Source: Methylomonas sp. LW13 (GTDB lineage: Bacteria > Pseudomonadota > Gammaproteobacteria > Methylococcales > Methylomonadaceae). Taken from it: a stretch of 64,000 bases of DNA. The notes under the pieces are model-generated. The model saw only the letters and a list, made by a program, of their open reading frames with translations. It made no database searches and was not told the origin of the DNA. Every line of letters starts with the position of its first letter. The first letter of the stretch is position 1. A program made the translations under genes and the position numbers. Below, piece by piece: positions 24,393 through 33,646 of the stretch. The stretch spans positions 4,960,001 through 5,024,000 of the forward strand of contig NZ_CP033381.1 in assembly GCF_016865255.1 (NCBI RefSeq). Reading direction: 5' to 3'.

Positions 24393-25877
24393 TTAAGCCG
24401 AGGCGCGGTTTAGCAAATACTGGCTTACCAGCGGGACCGGCCGGCCGGTTGCGCCTTTGTTGGCGCCGGTGCGCCAAGCGGTGCCGGCGATGTCGATATG
24501 CGCCCAGCGGTATTCTTCGGCAAATTTGGATAAAAATACCGCTGCCGTGATGCTGCCGCCGTCCGGGCCGCCGATGTTGGCCAGATCGGCGAAGTTGGAT
24601 TTTAGTTGCTCCTGATATTCTTCCCAGATCGGCATGCGCCACACCAAGTCGCAGGCGGCATCGCCGGCGCTCAGCAAATCGTTGCAGAGTTTGTCGTCGT
24701 TGCCGAACAAGCCGCTCGGTACCCGGCCCAAGGCGACGATACAGGCGCCGGTCAAGGTCGCCATATCAATGACCACATCCGGGTTATATTTCTTTGCGTA
24801 GGTGAGCGTGTCGCACAAAATCAAGCGGCCTTCAGCGTCGGTGTTCAGGATTTCGATGGTTTTGCCGGACATGCTGGTCCAGATGTCGCCGGGTTTGTTG
24901 GCCGCGCCATCCGGCAGATTTTCCGAGGCCGGAATCAAGCCGACGATGTTCAGTTTCAGATTCAACAATGTCGCCATGCGCACCAGACCTAACACGCTGG
25001 CGCCACCGCACATGTCGTATTTCATTTCGTCCATGCCCAGGCCGGGTTTCAAGGAAATGCCGCCGGCATCGAAAGTTAGACCCTTACCGATCAAGACAAT
25101 GGGTTTGGCGTTGCTGTCGCCGCCTTGGTAATCCAGACAAATCAATTTAGCAGGCTGACGGCTGCCGCGCGATACCGACAGAAAGGAGCCCATGCCCAGG
25201 GCTTCCATGTCGCTTTCTTCCAAAATCTCGCAGGTGAGTTTGTCGTGCTCGCCGGCCAGAGCCAGGGCTTGCTCGGCCAGATGCGTGGGCGTGCAGATAT
25301 TGCCGGGCAGGTCGGCCAAGTGTTTGGCCAATTCCATGCCTCTGGCGATGGCGATGCCTTGTTGCAGGCCCGATTCGGCCAAAGCTTGTTGACTATCGTC
25401 GGCCACTACAGCCAGCTTTTGCAGCGGATTTTTGTCGTCGACTTTTTTGGTGGCGCTGTATTGGTACAGACCATCGTTGAATACTTCTACAACTTGGCGG
25501 GCTTTCCATTGGCTGTCCGCACCGTTGACGTCTATATCTAGCAGTGCGCAGCTGGCGGCGCTGACTTTACTGTCCTTGATGATTTTGATCGCAGCCGCCA
25601 AGGCTTTACGGTATTGCTTGCGCGTGACCTTGCCGCGCTCGCCAAACCCGAGCAATACGATGCGAGCGATATTGCCGTCGGGCAGGTTATTGATCAATAA
25701 GGTTTCGGCGTTTTTGCCCCTGATGTCGCCGCGGCCGATTAATTTGCTCAACAAACCGCCGAATTGGCTGTCCAGTTGGGTTGCCGCCGGGCTGAGTTGT
25801 TGATTTTCGTAGATTCCGACCAGCAGACAGTCGCTTTGCAGTTTGTCTAAGGGTGAGCTTTCTATAGAATAGTCCAT
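24393..25877 (-). CDS. pepA: Leucyl aminopeptidase (cytosol aminopeptidase)
   Basis: A hexameric M17 metalloprotease removing N-terminal residues from peptides; in E. coli it also acts as an architectural DNA-binding protein. The 494 residues have the two-metal site [15 protein letters not shown] and the M17 signature [14 protein letters not shown], with the catalytic Lys and Arg in place. It is divergent from lptF: its ATG at 25875-25877 lies on the opposite strand about 90 bases from lptF's probable start. holC follows on the same strand. Confidence 0.95.
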   Translation of the reverse strand: MDYSIESSPLDKLQSDCLLVGIYENQQLSPAATQLDSQFGGLLSKLIGRGDIRGKNAETLLINNLPDGNIARIVLLGFGERGKVTRKQYRKALAAAIKIIKDSKVSAASCALLDIDVNGADSQWKARQVVEVFNDGLYQYSATKKVDDKNPLQKLAVVADDSQQALAESGLQQGIAIARGMELAKHLADLPGNICTPTHLAEQALALAGEHDKLTCEILEESDMEALGMGSFLSVSRGSRQPAKLICLDYQGGDSNAKPIVLIGKGLTFDAGGISLKPGLGMDEMKYDMCGGASVLGLVRMATLLNLKLNIVGLIPASENLPDGAANKPGDIWTSMSGKTIEILNTDAEGRLILCDTLTYAKKYNPDVVIDMATLTGACIVALGRVPSGLFGNDDKLCNDLLSAGDAACDLVWRMPIWEEYQEQLKSNFADLANIGGPDGGSITAAVFLSKFAEEYRWAHIDIAGTAWRTGANKGATGRPVPLVSQYLLNRASA

Positions 25878-25968
25878 GAGAGTAGTCTGTAAGTATCTGG
25901 GATTGAGGGGTTGCGCCGGATGCAGCGGTCTGTGGTTCGATTATACCTTAGAAATTAGGAGTGAGTTG

Positions 25969-27102
25969 TTGAGCATTGAGCGAGGATTACCCAGCGCGGG
26001 CCGGCCTTTCCGGCTGTTGACGGTGCTGGATAAAATGATAATCAAGGAGCTGTTTCACACCGTCACCGCCGTGTTGGTCGTGTTGGTGGTGATCATCGTC
26101 AGCCGCAAATTTATCAAGGTATTGGCGCAGGCCATCGAAGGCAATATCGCCAACGATACGGTGATGACCTTACTGGGTTTGAAAATCGTCGTCGCCACGA
26201 CCACCTTCCTGCCCGCCGCGCTGTTCATGGCGGTATTGATGGTATTGGGCCGCATGTACCGCGAGCAGGAGATGGCGGCAATTTCCTCGGCCGGCGGCAG
26301 CGTGTTTACCATTTATCGGGCGATATTCATGCTGGTCATACCGTTAAGTCTGGCGGGTATGGCGCTATCGATGCTGGCTTCGCCGTGGGCGGAGGCCAAA
26401 ACCGAGCAGTTGATGCATCAGGATAAACAAAATGCCGATATTCGCGGCATCGCTGCCGGCCGCTTCAGCGAGTACAGCGACGGCGAGTTGATTTTTTACA
26501 CCGAAAACGTCGATGACGAAGGCCGCATGCACAAGGTGTTCGTGCAAAACAAACAAGGCGACAAAGCCGGCGTGGTAAACGCCGAATACGGTTGGTTGAA
26601 AAATTTGCCCGGCGGCTTGTATCTGGTGTTGGAAAATGGCGAACGGATTCAAGGCGTACCGGGTAACAAGAACTTCACCATTGAGACATTTAAAGAATAT
26701 GCCGTGCTGATCGAAAAAAAGGTCACCATTTTGAATTTGGGCCGCGAGGCTACTACTACCGAGAATTTATGGCTGTCTCCGGAACTGCGCGATGTCGCCG
26801 AGTTACAGGATCGTTTCAGCACGCCGTTAGGGGTTATTTTATTGGCTTTTCTGGCAGTGCCCTTAGCTAAGCTGTCGCCGCGCGGCGGCATATACGGCAG
26901 TATGCTGGTGGCTTTTGGGATTTATTTCGTTTACGGCAATTTGCAGAGGGTCAATCACAGTTGGGTAATCAGCGGGGCGCTGCCCTCCTGGCTGGGCTAT
27001 TTCTGGGTGGACGCCTTGTTACTGGTCTTGGGTTTGTTAATGTTGATGCGTTTGTACGGCTGGCAATGGTTGTCGCAAAGTCTTAAGGAGAAGCTGTCAT
27101 GA
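25969..27102 (+). CDS. lptF: LPS export ABC permease LptF
   Basis: One of the two inner-membrane permeases of the LptB2FG complex, which extracts lipopolysaccharide for transport to the outer membrane. Six membrane helices flank a periplasmic beta-jellyroll domain; recognisable stretches are VLVVIIVSRKFIKVLAQAIEGN and RMYREQEMAAISSAGGS. The frame is open from 25876, but family length and start favour a later codon. TTG at 25969 has AGGAG seven bases upstream (377 residues), and ATG at 26035 gives 355 residues with a weaker GGA. I chose TTG on the ribosome site. Its stop overlaps lptG. Confidence 0.92.
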   Translation: MSIERGLPSAGRPFRLLTVLDKMIIKELFHTVTAVLVVLVVIIVSRKFIKVLAQAIEGNIANDTVMTLLGLKIVVATTTFLPAALFMAVLMVLGRMYREQEMAAISSAGGSVFTIYRAIFMLVIPLSLAGMALSMLASPWAEAKTEQLMHQDKQNADIRGIAAGRFSEYSDGELIFYTENVDDEGRMHKVFVQNKQGDKAGVVNAEYGWLKNLPGGLYLVLENGERIQGVPGNKNFTIETFKEYAVLIEKKVTILNLGREATTTENLWLSPELRDVAELQDRFSTPLGVILLAFLAVPLAKLSPRGGIYGSMLVAFGIYFVYGNLQRVNHSWVISGALPSWLGYFWVDALLLVLGLLMLMRLYGWQWLSQSLKEKLS

Positions 27103-28169
27103 TCAACGTATTGACCATTTACATCGTCAAAGAAGTCGTCAAGGGCTCCTTAATTGCGGTGATATTGTTATTGACGCTGTTCAATCTGTTCAGCTTCAGC
27201 GACGAGTTAAAAGATTTGGGGCAAGGCGGTTACGGCTTGAAACAGATTTTATGGTTTTTGACCTTAACCTCACCACGGGTATTTTACGAATTGGTACCGT
27301 CGGCGGCGTTGCTGGGTAGCTTGTTCGTCGTGGGCTCGATGGCGAATAACCGCGAGATTGTAGCGATGCGCGGCGCCGGTTTATCCATCGCCTGGATTAT
27401 CAGAACCATTATGCTGGCAGGCTTGCTGTTGGTAAGCGTTGCCGTACTGGTGGGCGAGTTCGTCGCGCCGTCTTGCGAACGCGCCGCGCAAGTGCTGAAA
27501 ACCACGGCGCTGCACGACGGCGTGGTGATGCGCTCGCAATACGGGATGTGGCTGAGAGAAGGCAATAGCTTTATCAACGTCCGCAAAATTCTCGACGATG
27601 GCTCGCTGGCCGATGTACGCATTTACGATGTCGACGATGCACATAAACTCGCCCGCATCACTCAGGCCGAACATGCGCAGTTTTTAGGCGACAAACAATG
27701 GCGCTTGGAAAGCGTCAAACAATCCGAAATCAATCGGCAGCAAATTTATGCCGGCACTCAAGCAGAACAAAGCTGGAAATCCAGCATCGACTCGGATTTG
27801 TTGAAAGTGGCCGTCGTTAAATCCGACAACCTGTCGCTTTACGATTTGTTCATGTACATCGACTTCCTGAAGCAGAACAATCAAAAGTCGCAAAGTTACG
27901 AGTTGGCATTCTGGAGCCGTTTAATCAACCCGTTTGTAACCTTTGTGATGTTGATGGTGTCGGCGCCATTTGTGATTGGTATCGGTCGCGGCACCAGCAC
28001 CGGCGCGCGGATTATGATGGGTATCGTGATCGGGATGACGTTTAACATTTTCGACAAGATTGCCGGCCATGTCGGTTTGGTTTACGACATGAATCCGATG
28101 TTGATGGCGATGTTGCCGAGTGCTTTGGTGTTTTTAGGCGCGCTGATCGCGGTTAAGCGGGTCAGCTAG
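27099..28169 (+). CDS. lptG: LPS export ABC permease LptG
   Basis: Partner of LptF. 356 residues with six membrane helices around a periplasmic jellyroll. The start overlaps lptF (ATGA), and typical segments are FSFSDELKDLGQGGYGLKQIL, then SPRVFYELVPSAALLG, and the C-terminal PFVIGIGRGTSTGARIMMGI. The LptB ATPase, LptC and LptA are not in the window, as usual for this locus. A strong hairpin at 28185-28223 follows and probably ends the unit. Confidence 0.95.
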   Translation: MINVLTIYIVKEVVKGSLIAVILLLTLFNLFSFSDELKDLGQGGYGLKQILWFLTLTSPRVFYELVPSAALLGSLFVVGSMANNREIVAMRGAGLSIAWIIRTIMLAGLLLVSVAVLVGEFVAPSCERAAQVLKTTALHDGVVMRSQYGMWLREGNSFINVRKILDDGSLADVRIYDVDDAHKLARITQAEHAQFLGDKQWRLESVKQSEINRQQIYAGTQAEQSWKSSIDSDLLKVAVVKSDNLSLYDLFMYIDFLKQNNQKSQSYELAFWSRLINPFVTFVMLMVSAPFVIGIGRGTSTGARIMMGIVIGMTFNIFDKIAGHVGLVYDMNPMLMAMLPSALVFLGALIAVKRVS

Positions 28170-28184
28170 GCGGCATAGTTGTCT

Positions 28185-28223
28185 CTCCACGGACCGGAAA
28201 CCCCTTGCTTCCGTTCCGTGGAG
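28185..28223. terminator. Hairpin after lptG, likely bidirectional terminator
   Basis: Arms ctccacgga (28185-28193) and tccgtggag (28215-28223) with inner pairing cggaa / ttccg. It lies between lptG and the convergent secreted-protein gene at 28238. Confidence 0.6.
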
Positions 28224-28237
28224 CGTTATCACGGCAG

Positions 28238-28624
28238 TTATTTGCGCGTCATGAACAAATAAAGAAACTTACATTTCAAAATCGCATCTTTTTCGTCCAT
28301 TTCCACCACCGCGCAATCTTCGTATTTTTCCCGGCCAGGTGTGACTTGCTTTTTTATCACGCCGTCGGCCACGCTATATTTGATTGGGATGGTCATTTCC
28401 CCGATGCCGCTACGCGCATCTTCACCGGTGGTTATCAAGGTGCCGTCTTTTTGAAATTCCCAAGTGACGTGCAAGGGCTTCTTTTCGCGGTCGAGAGCCA
28501 GGGCTTCGTGAGTGACCTGCCATTTACCCAGTAATTTGGAGTTATCCGCCAGTTTGACTTCGGCATTGGCGGTGCCGGCGGCAACGGCGGCAAACAGGGA
28601 GAAAAGTATTGTTATTGTTTTCAT
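28238..28624 (-). CDS. Small exported protein, unknown function
   Basis: 128 residues starting MKTITILFSLFAAVAAG with cleavage near ANA-EV. The mature part alternates short beta strands (LLGKWQVTHEAL, then VTWEFQKDGTLITT, then DAILKCKFLYLF), giving a small beta-barrel or lipocalin-like impression. A longer frame to 28741 overlaps the RDD gene and has no signal at its start, so the ATG at 28624 was chosen. It may be cotranscribed with the RDD protein. No family recognised. Confidence 0.6.
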   Translation of the reverse strand: MKTITILFSLFAAVAAGTANAEVKLADNSKLLGKWQVTHEALALDREKKPLHVTWEFQKDGTLITTGEDARSGIGEMTIPIKYSVADGVIKKQVTPGREKYEDCAVVEMDEKDAILKCKFLYLFMTRK

Positions 28625-28683
28625 CGTATATTCCCGGCTGGTAGGTTGATCGAGCCTGGAATATAGCATATCCGCTTTTGCCG

Positions 28684-29148
28684 TCAGCGCTTTTCTTCCT
28701 GAAAAACCAGCCGGGTTTTTGACAGGTAATCGTGCCAGCATTGGCCGTTTTTATCGAATAGGCACCAGAAAAACCCTAGCCCCAAGCAAGCCCAGGATAA
28801 TAAACCGCCAACGAAGCGGACGCTGGCTTGCTGCCAATTGGGAGAGCGACCATCCAAGGCGCTGACTTTAACTTTCCAGGCGCGCAAACCCAGGGTCTGG
28901 CCGCCGTGGGTCCAAAACCAGCCATAGAAAACAAAGCTGATGCCGAGCAGATAAAGTGGATAAAAAAACTGATCGCTGGCAAATGCTTGGCCGGCGTTAA
29001 AAGGCAGAGCGATGGCCGTGGCGAAAAACCATATCGCCAGCAGTAAGAAAGCATCGTAACCAGCAGCCGCCAGCCGACGCAAAAAACCCGGAGGGGACGG
29101 TAAATCCACGCCGGGTTTTGGGGTGCTTGCTTTAGCGGATTGTCGCAA
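28684..29148 (-). CDS. RDD-family membrane protein
   Basis: 154 residues with four hydrophobic segments and the family's landmarks: LAAAGYDAFLLL near the first helix (the Arg-Asp-Asp motif is degenerate), GQTLGLRAWKVKV in the middle loop and DKNGQCWHDYLSKT at the end. RDD proteins are small inner-membrane proteins, some proposed to be transporters. The frame starts at TTG directly after the preceding gene's stop, with no clear ribosome site; a start inside the frame is possible. Confidence 0.75.
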   Translation of the reverse strand: MRQSAKASTPKPGVDLPSPPGFLRRLAAAGYDAFLLLAIWFFATAIALPFNAGQAFASDQFFYPLYLLGISFVFYGWFWTHGGQTLGLRAWKVKVSALDGRSPNWQQASVRFVGGLLSWACLGLGFFWCLFDKNGQCWHDYLSKTRLVFQEEKR

Positions 29149-29328
29149 TTATTTGTCGAAAATCGCTAGTTTTTGCCCCATGTACATGCTCATGCCCACC
29201 AGCGCGCCGATCATGACAATTGAAAATAAAAAGGGCGGTCTATGGAAAACCAATAATGCGAAATCGGCGACGAATAGACTAGTAAATACAGGCTGGTCTA
29301 CAAAACCCAGTAAAATTTTTTTAAACAT
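29149..29328 (-). CDS. Very small membrane protein
   Basis: 59 residues from ATG at 29328, which has GGAG five bases upstream; the frame is open to 29388 but without a site there. The product has two hydrophobic stretches (PVFTSLFVADFALLVF and FLFSIVMIGALVGMSMYMG), so it is probably a two-helix inner-membrane protein. Its stop abuts the RDD gene, suggesting an operon of small membrane proteins. Function unknown. Confidence 0.55.
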   Translation of the reverse strand: MFKKILLGFVDQPVFTSLFVADFALLVFHRPPFLFSIVMIGALVGMSMYMGQKLAIFDK

Positions 29329-29470
29329 ACGCTCCACTCTCCGATATAAATTCCCCGTCACCGGCCTAAGGGCGACAAGTACAGCCAATTTTTATGTTAT
29401 TACACCAAAATATTCGGCGAATGGCGAAATTCTACATTTAACCCAAGGGAATGTAAAAGAATGTGCTGGA

Positions 29471-29500
29471 TTGAGCTTAAATCTGGCGAGGTGTTATGAT
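29471..29500 (+). promoter_or_regulatory. Candidate sigma-70 promoter for pcnB
   Basis: TTGAGC (29471-29476) and TATGAT (29495-29500) with an 18-base spacer lie 75 bases before the AUU start and after the divergent small membrane gene. It is a good match to consensus. Confidence 0.5.
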
Positions 29501-29574
29501 AAGACCGCTAGGACGTTCGCGCCCGAAGCCTCGAAAAAGCTGGCACACGTCATTCTAAATTAAGGGATAAAGTC

Positions 29575-30966
29575 ATTTTTAGTTTCTTCAAAAAAATCTT
29601 TTCACCGGATGAGCAAATTGCCGAACCGGTTAATGAATCGGCGGGGTCGAGTGCCGTGAAGATTTATCCGCGTTCAGAGCATTGCATTTCTCGTGCACAA
29701 ATCAGCGAAAACGCCCTGAAAGTGCTGCAACGCTTGAAAAAGGCCGATTACGAGGCCTATTTGGTGGGCGGCTGCGTCAGGGATTTGCTGCTGGGGCGGG
29801 AGCCTAAGGATTTCGACGTGGCCACTAACGCCAGCCCGGAGCAAATCAAGCAAGTATTTCGTAATTGCCGAATTATTGGCCGGCGCTTTCGACTGGCGCA
29901 TGTGTTTTTCGGCCGCGAAATTATCGAGGTGGCGACGTTTCGCGGTTCCGAATCCGAAGAATCTGACCAGCAAGTCGTTCATGAAGACGGCCGGTTATTG
30001 CGCGACAACGTGTTCGGCACGCTGGAACAGGATGTCTGGCGCCGAGATTTCACCGTCAACGCACTGTATTACAATATCCGCGATTTTTCCGTGGTGGATT
30101 ATACCGGCGGCATGCAGGATCACGCAGCGGCTGTCATGCGTCTCATCGGCGACCCGGAAGTACGCTATAGAGAAGACCCGGTGCGGATGCTGCGCGCCAT
30201 CCGTTTTGCCGTAAAGCTGGGTTTTACGTTGCATCCGGATACCGAAAAGCCGATTTACGCCCAAGCCGATTTATTGAAGAGCATCCCCTCGGCGCGTCTT
30301 TACGATGAAGTCATTAAATTGTTTTTGTCCGGTTACGGTCTGCAATCCTTCGAGATGCTCAGGCATTACGGTTTGTTTGCGATTTTGTTTCCGGAAACCG
30401 ACCGCTGCCTCGCCAGCGAAGATCACGATTTTCCGCGCTTGTTCTTGATCCGAGCCTTGGAAAACTCCGACACCCGCTTCAACGACGGCAAAACACTGAC
30501 GCCTTATTTTTTATTAGCTGCCTTGTTGTGGGAGCCGCTGCAATTGGCCGCGCAAAGACGCATCGCCCACGGCGAAAACGAAACGCTAGCCTATCAGAAC
30601 GCCGCCAACGAAGTGCTGACCAGACAAATCAAGGTCACTGCGCTACCGCGCCACATCACCCAATCGATGCGCGAAGTTTGGTTCTTGCAAAACAAATTCT
30701 CCAGAACGGTTGGGCCAAGGCCTTATCGTTTGCTGGAGCAGCCTAAATTCAGAGCAGCGTACGACTTTTTGCGGCTACGCGCGGAAACCGGCGGCGCCGA
30801 TCCGGAACTGGTCGAATGGTGGACACGTTTTCAGGAAGCCGACGATGCGGAGCGGGAAAGAATGACCGCGCCGCCAAAATCCGGCGGCGGTAAACCCCGT
30901 AACCGGAAAACCGGTCGTTACCGTTCTCGAGGCAAACCCGCCCCCGTCGGCAATGACGCTAGCTAA
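29575..30966 (+). CDS. pcnB: Poly(A) polymerase I, with apparent AUU start codon
   Basis: Adds poly(A) tails to RNA 3' ends, marking them for decay. From ATT at 29575 it is 463 residues: VGGCVRDLLLG then KDFDV with metal-binding Asp79 and Asp81, RRFRLAHV, the EDPVRMLRAIRFA segment, and a basic C-terminal tail. The first ordinary start, GTG at 29656, has no clear ribosome site. Upstream the same frame is open back to a TAG at 29509 with no ATG, GTG or TTG. AAGGG lies eight bases before ATT. The added residues (FSFFKKIFSPDEQ) resemble the start of E. coli PcnB, which is known to begin at AUU. folK overlaps the end by 14 bases. Confidence 0.93.
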   Translation: MFSFFKKIFSPDEQIAEPVNESAGSSAVKIYPRSEHCISRAQISENALKVLQRLKKADYEAYLVGGCVRDLLLGREPKDFDVATNASPEQIKQVFRNCRIIGRRFRLAHVFFGREIIEVATFRGSESEESDQQVVHEDGRLLRDNVFGTLEQDVWRRDFTVNALYYNIRDFSVVDYTGGMQDHAAAVMRLIGDPEVRYREDPVRMLRAIRFAVKLGFTLHPDTEKPIYAQADLLKSIPSARLYDEVIKLFLSGYGLQSFEMLRHYGLFAILFPETDRCLASEDHDFPRLFLIRALENSDTRFNDGKTLTPYFLLAALLWEPLQLAAQRRIAHGENETLAYQNAANEVLTRQIKVTALPRHITQSMREVWFLQNKFSRTVGPRPYRLLEQPKFRAAYDFLRLRAETGGADPELVEWWTRFQEADDAERERMTAPPKSGGGKPRNRKTGRYRSRGKPAPVGNDAS

Positions 30967-31456
30967 GTCAGCTGTCGAGGCCTATATAGGCTTGGGCAGC
31001 AATCTCGAAGACTCTGTCGATCATGTCAATCGGGCCAGACAGGAAATCGCGGCCTTGCCAGGTGTGGTCGAAATTGCCTTCTCGCCCTTGTACCGCAGCT
31101 TGCCGGTTGGGCCGCAAGATCAGCCCGATTACGTGAATGCGGTGCTGCGAATTTCGACCGAGCTGGGACCTTTGGTTTTGCTCAGACAATTACAGCAAAT
31201 CGAAAACCAGCATGGCCGGCTGCGCAACGTGCGTTGGGGAGCCAGAACCCTGGATTTGGATGTATTGCTTTACGCACAACAGCGCATTAACGAACCGGAC
31301 CTGATTGTGCCGCATCCGGAGCTGTCGAAGCGCGCCTTTGTGTTGTACCCCTTGGCCGATGTAGCAAGCAGCGATTTGACCATTCCGGGCTTGGATTCGT
31401 TGCCACAACTCTTGGCGGCTTGTCCTCCCGGCGGTTTGCGGAAAATAGCAGTATGA
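30953..31456 (+). CDS. folK: HPPK, folate pathway pyrophosphokinase
   Basis: Transfers pyrophosphate from ATP to 6-hydroxymethyl-7,8-dihydropterin, before dihydropteroate synthase in folate synthesis. The 167 residues show AYIGLGSNLEDS at the start, the substrate-binding SPLYRSLPVGPQDQPDYVNAV, and the metal site in WGARTLDLDVLLY, followed by VPHPELSKRAFVLYPL. The start lies inside the end of pcnB (overlap 14 bases), and the stop overlaps panB's ATG, so translation is chained through the operon. Confidence 0.93.
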   Translation: MTLAKSAVEAYIGLGSNLEDSVDHVNRARQEIAALPGVVEIAFSPLYRSLPVGPQDQPDYVNAVLRISTELGPLVLLRQLQQIENQHGRLRNVRWGARTLDLDVLLYAQQRINEPDLIVPHPELSKRAFVLYPLADVASSDLTIPGLDSLPQLLAACPPGGLRKIAV

Positions 31457-32262
31457 ACTTATATGCCGATGCCTTAAAGGCGCTGACGATCAGCGATCTG
31501 GCGGCAATGAAACGAGCCGGCGAGAAAATCAGTTGTCTGACTGCTTACGATGCCAGCTTCGGCGCGCTGTTGGACAGAGCGGGTATCGACGTACTGCTGA
31601 TCGGCGATTCGTTGGGCATGGTGATACAAGGACACGGCAGCACCTTGCCGGTCACACTGAGCGATATGGTGTATCACAGCCGTAGCGTGGCAATGGCCAG
31701 GAAGCGAGCTTTTGTGGTTACCGACTTGCCGTTTGCCAGTTACGCTACACCGGAGCAGGCATTGCTGAATGCGGCAAGCTTGATGCAGTTGGGTGGCGCG
31801 CAAATGGTCAAGCTGGAAGGCGCCAAGCTCGACGTCATTCGCTTTCTGGTGGATCAAGGCATTCCGGTCTGCGGCCATCTAGGTCTGTTACCGCAATCCG
31901 TAAATCGCTTAGGCGGTTATAAAGTGCAGGGTCGTGAAGAACAGCAAGCCAAACAAATTTTGGCGGATGCGGAAAAAATCGAACAAGCCGGCGCAAGCCT
32001 TTTAGTGCTGGAATGCGTGCCGGCGCGACTGGCCGCCGAAATAAGTCAGCGCCTAAGTATTCCGACCATAGGCATCGGCGCTGGTGTTGATTGCGATGGC
32101 CAGGTGTTGGTGCTGTACGACATGTTGAATATCAGCACCGGCAAGCGGCCGCGCTTTTCTAAAGACTTTATGGCCGACGCCTCCAGCATAGAAGAGGCGG
32201 TGCGCCACTATCATCAAGCGGTTAAATCCGCGCAATTTCCAGCGTCCGAACACAGTTATTAA
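31453..32262 (+). CDS. panB: Ketopantoate hydroxymethyltransferase
   Basis: Moves a hydroxymethyl group from methylene-tetrahydrofolate to 2-oxoisovalerate, the first committed step to pantothenate and CoA. The 269 residues show SCLTAYDASFGALLDRAG, LLIGDSLGMVIQGH, AQMVKLEGAKLD and the catalytic Glu region LLVLECVPARLA. The ATG at 31453 overlaps the folK stop; an earlier codon at 31420 lies inside folK and adds a non-conserved extension. panC follows four bases after the stop. Its use of a folate cofactor makes the folK neighbour sensible. Confidence 0.94.
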   Translation: MNLYADALKALTISDLAAMKRAGEKISCLTAYDASFGALLDRAGIDVLLIGDSLGMVIQGHGSTLPVTLSDMVYHSRSVAMARKRAFVVTDLPFASYATPEQALLNAASLMQLGGAQMVKLEGAKLDVIRFLVDQGIPVCGHLGLLPQSVNRLGGYKVQGREEQQAKQILADAEKIEQAGASLLVLECVPARLAAEISQRLSIPTIGIGAGVDCDGQVLVLYDMLNISTGKRPRFSKDFMADASSIEEAVRHYHQAVKSAQFPASEHSY

Positions 32263-32266
32263 GCGT

Positions 32267-33118
32267 ATGCAGATAGTCACCAGCGTCGCCGCCTTGAGAG
32301 AAGTCATCCGCCAATGGCGGCAAGCCGGCCATAGCGTCGGTTTCGTGCCGACCATGGGCAATCTGCATGCCGGGCATATCAAACTGGTTAGCACGGCCAA
32401 GCAACAGACCGATAAAGTGGTGGTCAGTATTTTTGTCAATCCCACGCAGTTTGGGCCGAACGAAGATTTTGCCAGTTACCCGCGCACCGAGCAGCAGGAT
32501 CAGGAAAAGCTGATAGCCAGCGACGCCGATTTACTGTTCTTGCCGGCGGTGACGGAAATGTATCCGCAAGCCACGCAAACCGGCATTTCAGTCAGCGGCT
32601 TGTCGGCCCTGCATTGCGGTTCCAGCCGGCCCGGACATTTTGACGGCGTAGCCTTGGTTGTTTGCAAGCTGTTGAACATGGTCCAGCCCGACCTGTTGTT
32701 GTTGGGCGAGAAGGATTTTCAACAACTGACGCTGATTCGGCAAATGGTCGCCGATTTGAATATACCCGTTGCAGTCCAGGGCGTGGCAACGGTTAGGGAG
32801 GACGATGGCTTGGCGATGAGTTCCCGCAACGGCTATCTGACCGACCAACAAAGACAGCACGCGCCCAAGCTCTATCAAGCCTTGATCGCTGCACGCGACG
32901 AGATTTTAGCAGGGCATGTCGATTATCCAGCTGTGGCGGAACGGCAGCGCCAAAATCTGCAGCAAGCCGGTTTTGCCGTCGACTATTTCAGCATTTGCCG
33001 TAGCAAGGATTTATTGCCCGCCAGCACCTGCGACGCTAATCTGCTGATTTTGGCTGCTGCCAAGCTGGGCACTACTCGCCTGATCGATAACTTGTATTTT
33101 TCTAAAATAAACAACTGA
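32267..33118 (+). CDS. panC: Pantothenate synthetase
   Basis: Joins pantoate and beta-alanine using ATP. The 283 residues contain the HIGH-like PTMGNLHAGH, VSIFVNPTQFGPNEDF, the pantoate/ATP-binding LLLGEKDFQQLTLIRQMV and the KMSKS-like AMSSRNGYL. It is third in the pcnB-folK-panB-panC run. panD follows after a 97-base gap, long enough for its own start signals. Confidence 0.95.
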   Translation: MQIVTSVAALREVIRQWRQAGHSVGFVPTMGNLHAGHIKLVSTAKQQTDKVVVSIFVNPTQFGPNEDFASYPRTEQQDQEKLIASDADLLFLPAVTEMYPQATQTGISVSGLSALHCGSSRPGHFDGVALVVCKLLNMVQPDLLLLGEKDFQQLTLIRQMVADLNIPVAVQGVATVREDDGLAMSSRNGYLTDQQRQHAPKLYQALIAARDEILAGHVDYPAVAERQRQNLQQAGFAVDYFSICRSKDLLPASTCDANLLILAAAKLGTTRLIDNLYFSKINN

Positions 33119-33215
33119 CTGCGTTGGTTTTTACCTTTGAAAGCTAATGCTTAAATTTGATAGCAGAGTCAATTTCAGGCATAATCGCCGGCCCTAGTAT
33201 TCGACCTTGTTTACC

Positions 33216-33596
33216 ATGAACATAAACATGCTTAAAGCTAAGTTACACCGTGCGCGGGTAACGCATTCCGAGCTGGATTACGAAGGATCGTGTGCTATAG
33301 ACGGTAAAATTTTGGATTTTTCCGGCATCAGGGAGTACGAGCAAATCCATATTTACAATATTAACAATGGTCAACGCTTTACCACCTATGCGATTCGCGC
33401 CGAAGAAGATTCCGGCGTATTTTCGATTAACGGTGCAGCTGCAAGGTTGGCGTGCCCTGGCGATTTGATTATCGTTTGTGCGTTCGCCAGCTTAGACGAG
33501 AAGGAACTGACGAACTACAAGCCGACTTTGGTGTATTTCGACGGCAACAATCGTATTAGCCATTCCAGTCATTCCATTCCTGTTCAGGCCGCCTGA
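33216..33596 (+). CDS. panD: Aspartate 1-decarboxylase proenzyme
   Basis: Makes beta-alanine from aspartate for PanC. The 126-residue proenzyme cleaves itself between Gly24 and Ser25 (YEGSCAID), producing the pyruvoyl group; Lys9, Tyr58-region and the INGAAARLA stretch fit. The frame is open from TTG 33207, but the ATG at 33216 places the cleavage serine at the canonical position 25. A terminator hairpin follows at once. Confidence 0.95.
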   Translation: MNINMLKAKLHRARVTHSELDYEGSCAIDGKILDFSGIREYEQIHIYNINNGQRFTTYAIRAEEDSGVFSINGAAARLACPGDLIIVCAFASLDEKELTNYKPTLVYFDGNNRISHSSHSIPVQAA

Positions 33597-33599
33597 TTT

Positions 33600-33646
33600 A
33601 AACATCCGCCGGCAAACGCAATCGCCGGTGGATGTTTGCATTTTTT
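33600..33646. terminator. Bidirectional terminator between panD and fliW
   Basis: A 14-base stem with one wobble (aaacatccgccggc / gccggtggatgttt) followed by tgcatttttt on the plus strand. It sits in the 48 bases between two convergent genes, a textbook intrinsic terminator for the pan operon. Confidence 0.85.
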
